Shown: positions 60,470 to 64,000 of the stretch, in pieces | How positions within the stretch are numbered: the first letter of the stretch is position 1 | How the letters are laid out: every line of letters starts with the position of its first letter | From: Chryseobacterium geocarposphaerae | Lineage (GTDB): Bacteria > Bacteroidota > Bacteroidia > Flavobacteriales > Weeksellaceae | Length of the DNA: 64,000 nt | Assembly (NCBI RefSeq): GCF_002797535.1 | Contig: NZ_PGFD01000003.1 | Location: 62,001 to 126,000, forward strand | Direction: 5' to 3' | Translations under genes and position numbers: made by a program | Notes under the pieces: model-generated | Seen by the model: the letters and a program-made list of their open reading frames with translations, nothing else | The model's database searches: none | What the model was told of the DNA's origin: nothing

Positions 60470-61795
60470 ATGAAACATTGGTATTTTATAATGATAATTT
60501 TGTTCAGCATTTTCATGAATGCTCAGAACTCATTTGAAATACAGAATGCCGAAAAAACAGTTATTCCTTTTAAGTTAATCAATAATCTGATTTTCATTCC
60601 GGTTAATGTAAATGGAGCGGATTTAACTTTCCTCTTAGATACCGGAATTGCAGAAACTTCTATTTTCAGCCTTGAAAACAAAGAATTAAAGCTTGCAAAT
60701 CTCGAAAAAATAAGGCTTTCAGGTTTGGGAGGTAATGCGAGTATTGACGGTTTTCGATCAGACAACAACATTGCCAGAATAGGTAAAGATTACGTAAATT
60801 ACAGTTCCACACTCTATATCATCACAGATCAGGGCTTTAATATCTCTTCCCACATCGGAATTCCCGTCAATGGAATCATCGGATATCATTTTTTTAAAAA
60901 TCACCCAATAGTAATTGACTACTTATCGAAGAAAATTACAATCTACAATGATGAAAGATTATTTAAAAAAAAGATAAGAAAATTTGATATCCTCGATATT
61001 ACTGTTGAAAAAAACAAGCCTTATATTGTCGCAGATGTAGAAATGACAAACGAAAAGAAAGATTCTAAACTATTAATAGATCTTGGAAACAGTGATGCTA
61101 TCTGGTTATTCCCCACCCTTATTAAAAATTTCGTGTATAACAGACCTAATATTGATGATTTTTTAGGAAGAGGATTTAATGGCGATATTTATGGGAAAAG
61201 AAGCAGAATCCATAATTTATATTTAGGCAATTTTAAGTTTGAAAAACCTCTCACAGCAATGCCTGATGAATATTCTATCCAACACGTAAATATGGTCGAA
61301 AACAGAAAAGGATCTATAGGAGGTGATATTATGAGACGTTTTACAATCGCTTTCGATTATGCCAATCAGAAACTTTACCTAAGAAAAAACAGAAATTTTA
61401 ATGACCCGTTTCACTTCAATATGAGCGGCCTTGATTTCAGGCAAGATGGTATGGAATGGTCTAAAGATATCGTAAGCCTCCCCACTAAAAACAGGGACAA
61501 CTTAAACGGAGGAATTGAGTTAATTAACAACAATTTACAATATAATTTTGTTCTAAAACCTATTTTCGCCATTGCCGGTGTCCGGAAAGACTCTCCTGCT
61601 TACAAAGCCGGATTAAAAAAAGATGACAGACTGATCAGCATAAACGGAAAAAAAACAGCAGATATGACGATGGAGAAAATCCTGGAACTGATGAAATCTG
61701 AAGAAGGAAAAACCATCAATATGCAGATTGAAAGAAATAAAAAAGAAATGACCTTAAGTTTCGATTTAGAAGATCCAATCCCATATCAAGAATAA
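60470..61795 (+). CDS. Secreted retropepsin-like aspartyl protease with PDZ domain
   Basis: 441 residues with a signal peptide (1-18, ending MNAQ). The N-terminal half has two aspartyl-protease lobes: NGADLTFLLDTGIAETSIFS with the catalytic LDTG, and DSKLLIDLGNSDAIWLF, where the second lobe has LG in place of TG, so dimeric or half-active behaviour is possible. GYHFFKNHPIVIDYLSKKIT is the intermediate strand block. The C-terminal PDZ domain (about 350-430: VRKDSPAYKAGLKKDDRLIS, EEGKTINMQIERN) binds peptide ends. It starts 2 bp before the next gene. Confidence 0.88.
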   Translation: MKHWYFIMIILFSIFMNAQNSFEIQNAEKTVIPFKLINNLIFIPVNVNGADLTFLLDTGIAETSIFSLENKELKLANLEKIRLSGLGGNASIDGFRSDNNIARIGKDYVNYSSTLYIITDQGFNISSHIGIPVNGIIGYHFFKNHPIVIDYLSKKITIYNDERLFKKKIRKFDILDITVEKNKPYIVADVEMTNEKKDSKLLIDLGNSDAIWLFPTLIKNFVYNRPNIDDFLGRGFNGDIYGKRSRIHNLYLGNFKFEKPLTAMPDEYSIQHVNMVENRKGSIGGDIMRRFTIAFDYANQKLYLRKNRNFNDPFHFNMSGLDFRQDGMEWSKDIVSLPTKNRDNLNGGIELINNNLQYNFVLKPIFAIAGVRKDSPAYKAGLKKDDRLISINGKKTADMTMEKILELMKSEEGKTINMQIERNKKEMTLSFDLEDPIPYQE

Positions 61796-61796
61796 T

Positions 61797-62321
61797 ATGA
61801 ATACCGAAGAAACTACTTTAGACAAAATAAGAAGCAGGCCCAGATTCAAAATGTTCACCCATCTCAGCAAGGAAGAATATGCTAAAAGCTTAAAGCAATA
61901 CCTTGCTGAACACAAAGATGAATTCTCCGGGAATATTAATCATGAAGTTGCTACAATTTATGTAGTAACTAAATATGATAATTACTGGAAGCCCAGATTA
62001 TCTTTAAGGATAGAAATTGAAGATGAAAAAACCGCAATACGAGGTGTTTTCGGACCTAGCTCTGCGGTTTGGACTTTCTTTATGTTTTTATACTTTTCTT
62101 TTTCTATTCTCTGGATGACTTTTTTCACCATGCATTATGTAGAGAATCAAATCAACAGTCATGAATTTCCCTGGGCTCTCAATGCTTCTTTTGTAATGCT
62201 GTTTTGCATTGGGCTTACCTATGCAGCGGCCAGATTTGGTCAGCATAAAGGTAAAGAGGAGATGCAAAAGTTAAGAAGATTTGCAGAGGAATCTACCTTA
62301 CAATTTGAAAAGAAAGAATAA
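61797..62321 (+). CDS. Hypothetical two-helix membrane protein
   Basis: 174 residues. The N-terminal cytoplasmic part (LSKEEYAKSLKQYLAEHKDE) is followed by two membrane helices at about 88-112 (SAVWTFFMFLYFSFSILWMT) and 128-148 (ALNASFVMLFCIGLTYAAAR) and a charged tail. It begins one base after the PDZ-protease gene, so the pair is co-transcribed. No family recognised. Confidence 0.75.
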   Translation: MNTEETTLDKIRSRPRFKMFTHLSKEEYAKSLKQYLAEHKDEFSGNINHEVATIYVVTKYDNYWKPRLSLRIEIEDEKTAIRGVFGPSSAVWTFFMFLYFSFSILWMTFFTMHYVENQINSHEFPWALNASFVMLFCIGLTYAAARFGQHKGKEEMQKLRRFAEESTLQFEKKE

Positions 62322-63359
62322 TTAAGGGGCCTCCGTTTTAGGATTTTCAGGCATTTGCTCCAAAACAGCTTTTGCCGCTTTAATAGAATCTACTACAACT
62401 TGTCGGTTATCCTGTTCCTTTATTATTTTCTCGATATTCGGTTCGATCATTTTGGTCATTTCCTCTACAGAAATATTATTGGCATTGGGGTCATCCAATA
62501 GTTTTCTCCAGGGCTTTCTTCCACCCCATTTATAATCTCCATATACCAGCACTGCAGTACCTTTGGCTTTGGTGGTAGCACCTCCCGGATTTAAAACCCA
62601 GGTATCTGCGTAAGAATACAGCCATTGTGCATCTTTCATTAATAATCTTAAACAGGAATGTGATGCCGGATAACCTGGAAGATCATACTGATGCCATCCG
62701 ATTCCGTCCAGATTGAATATATTAAAATTATAGGGTAGCTTCCACTCACTGCTTACTGTGGAGATTGCCAGTTTCTTTTTCCAATTGGCAAAAGTAAGTC
62801 CTCTCTTCGTTTGTGCAGCTTTTTTCCCCATACTTGTTGGTCCCCATTTCACTAAACTTCCGTTCGAATACACTCCATAAGCCTGAATAGGATAAGAAAA
62901 AACTACAAATTTTTTCACGGGACTTAGTACATCCAGCTGCATAGGAAACGGTGAATACTCCATTAAAGTGGTATCTATTTTAGCAGGAACAACTAAAGTA
63001 TCTGCATTCCATTTATTTTTTGCGTCTAATCTGTTCAGTGCAAAGATAGCATAGCGTTCTTTTTCTGTATACTTTTTATTAAAAACAGAAAACAATGAAT
63101 CTTTCAGCTTCTTATCTTTTGGGAAAATAAAAGCATTATAAAAGCCATCTTCCTGCATTGCGGGTGGCAAAGATTCTTTTTGAACAACGGGTTCTTTTTT
63201 AGCAGAATCTTGTTCTGACCCCGAAGTCTCGACGATAGAATCGGCAGTCCCTTGAATTATATCATTTACTTTTTCAGTTTCTTTTTTACAAGAAACCAAA
63301 AGCACCGCCAATGCAATAGTATATAAAAATGATTTTTTCAATGTTGTGTTTTTTCTCAT
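62322..63359 (-). CDS. L,D-transpeptidase (YkuD-type) lipoprotein
   Basis: 345 residues with a lipoprotein signal (LLVSCKK). The YkuD-type catalytic block is WHQYDLPGYPASHSCLRLLM: His, then SHxCxR with the active-site Cys (SHSCLR in place of the usual SHGCIR). Upstream, YPIQAYGVYSNGSLVKWGPT and TKRGLTFANWKKK provide the substrate strands. L,D-transpeptidases make 3-3 cross-links or attach lipoprotein to peptidoglycan. It ends exactly next to the stop of the previous forward gene. Confidence 0.85.
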   Translation of the reverse strand: MRKNTTLKKSFLYTIALAVLLVSCKKETEKVNDIIQGTADSIVETSGSEQDSAKKEPVVQKESLPPAMQEDGFYNAFIFPKDKKLKDSLFSVFNKKYTEKERYAIFALNRLDAKNKWNADTLVVPAKIDTTLMEYSPFPMQLDVLSPVKKFVVFSYPIQAYGVYSNGSLVKWGPTSMGKKAAQTKRGLTFANWKKKLAISTVSSEWKLPYNFNIFNLDGIGWHQYDLPGYPASHSCLRLLMKDAQWLYSYADTWVLNPGGATTKAKGTAVLVYGDYKWGGRKPWRKLLDDPNANNISVEEMTKMIEPNIEKIIKEQDNRQVVVDSIKAAKAVLEQMPENPKTEAP

Positions 63360-63734
63360 AAATAAAATTCACCGTTTAGTTGGTCTGTCCACTACAAATA
63401 TCAGACCTAAAATCTAATAAACAGACTATTCAACATAAAAATATTTAAATAAGTATTCCTCGTAATATTCATTATCATTATTTGAATATTGTTCGTTTTT
63501 CTGTTAAAAATACGAAACATTTGGTCAGAATTAATCACTTTGGAATAATTTTTTTCAGGCTTATCAAACCCTTTGATTTATTAATATAAAACTGTAAAAT
63601 CCAATAAGCATGTCAATACATGTAATAAAATGATAACCAACACCATTACAAGTACTCATTGCCAGATAAGGATAAATTAACAAAATTATTTCATTGTTTT
63701 TAATAGAATCTGAACAAAGCTTGTAACTGTTCCT
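63360..63734. other. Intergenic, promoter region of divergent genes
   Basis: About 375 bp between the L,D-transpeptidase gene and the next forward gene. It is AT-rich and must hold both promoters, but no full TTTG/TAnnTTTG pair was seen apart from the -7 box listed separately. No RNA or repeat was found. Confidence 0.4.
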
Positions 63735-63742
63735 TATTTTTG
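63735..63742 (+). promoter_or_regulatory. -7 box of the last gene
   Basis: TATTTTTG fits TAnnTTTG, 29 nt before the ATG at 63771; no -33 TTTG at the usual distance. Confidence 0.4.
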
Positions 63743-63770
63743 CTTATCCATTAGTCTACTCTTATTTAAT

Positions 63771-64000
63771 ATGAACAATACACTTTCCGGTAACAATCAA
63801 ATCAAAGTAGTTTCTTCTTTTTCCGAACTTGTAAATACCGACTTTCAGATGCCTGTAAATGCCTTTTGTTGGAAAAGAAACTTGGCTGGAGATTTTAAAG
63901 AAATTGTATCTAAGCTTCAATTAAAGGAAGATATTACAGAGGTTTTCATTGAGGATCTTTTAGCACTACAACTTTCAGAACATGGAAATACTGCCAGAGA
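63771..64000 (+). CDS. Possible DUF1826 protein, 3' end cut by window edge
   Basis: The forward frame opens at ATG 63771 (MNNTLSGNNQIKVVSSFSEL) and is still open at the edge (76 codons). NTDFQMPVNAFCWKRNLAGD followed by FKEIVSKLQLKEDITEVFIE resembles the start of the DUF1826 family, in which an N-A-x-C-W-x-R block is conserved. Identification is tentative because only the first part is seen. Confidence 0.5.
   Translation, partial: MNNTLSGNNQIKVVSSFSELVNTDFQMPVNAFCWKRNLAGDFKEIVSKLQLKEDITEVFIEDLLALQLSEHGNTAR

Noticed and set aside
1..64000. tRNA, rRNA or CRISPR content
   Set aside because: No cloverleaf-like segment, rRNA-like stretch or regularly spaced direct repeat was recognised by eye; a covariance search would be needed to exclude small RNAs.

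Overview
The window looks like a chromosomal segment of a Bacteroidota bacterium of the Flavobacteriia, most likely Chryseobacterium or a close Weeksellaceae relative. The reasons are its low GC, a GldD lipoprotein of the gliding/type IX secretion group, a Bacteroidota-type (T6SSiii) TssB/TssC sheath pair, lipoproteins with acidic residues just after the lipobox cysteine, A-rich leaders without clear Shine-Dalgarno sequences, and many -7 boxes of the Bacteroidota form TAnnTTTG. The genus is an inference from protein style, not from a search. No rRNA, tRNA, CRISPR array, prophage or intact insertion sequence was recognised.

Layout. 1-4.2 kb: two short-chain dehydrogenases (the first cut by the window edge), an alpha/beta hydrolase and an AraC-type regulator; both SDR genes have the same direct-repeat operator and -7 box. 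4.4-7.3 kb: a lone GH115 alpha-glucuronidase. 7.4-13.6 kb: accessory region with decayed small genes, a DUF2268-like metalloprotease, PhzF, a BtrH_N/DUF4872 protein, an HTH remnant and a VOC protein. 13.8-17.2 kb: a LytS/LytTR two-component system with a small secreted protein and a lipoprotein hydrolase. 17.3-23.4 kb: Nramp-like transporter, small proteins, a DUF2459 protein, an overlooked 26-residue basic protein, QueG, rhodanese and an HD protein. 23.5-30 kb: hydrolase, nitronate monooxygenase, SurA-like isomerase, PfkB kinase, GldD, MutY. 30-32 kb: T6SSiii sheath genes. 32-36.5 kb: tandem M13 peptidases. 36.5-43 kb: a GH18-deacetylase-glycosyltransferase fusion, CinA, lipocalin.

42.6-48.4 kb is the most striking block. 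A TPR histidine kinase and LytTR regulator are divergent from two SIMPL-domain proteins and a von Willebrand A protein. Each of these three genes has a direct repeat (T/C)TCACCAAG-N12-TTCACCAAG placed 28-29 bp before a -7 box. A related repeat with the same spacing precedes the gene after the other LytTR system (15.65 kb). This predicts a local LytTR-activated cell-envelope regulon.

48.4-64 kb: FAD oxidoreductase, a SpoIIAA-like protein, MFS transporter with divergent AraC regulator, LipA, an ECF-like sigma factor, TyrS, a NarL-type two-component system bracketed by two paralogous MmpS-like lipoproteins, an esterase, an aspartyl protease with PDZ domain, an L,D-transpeptidase-like lipoprotein, and the start of a possible DUF1826 gene.
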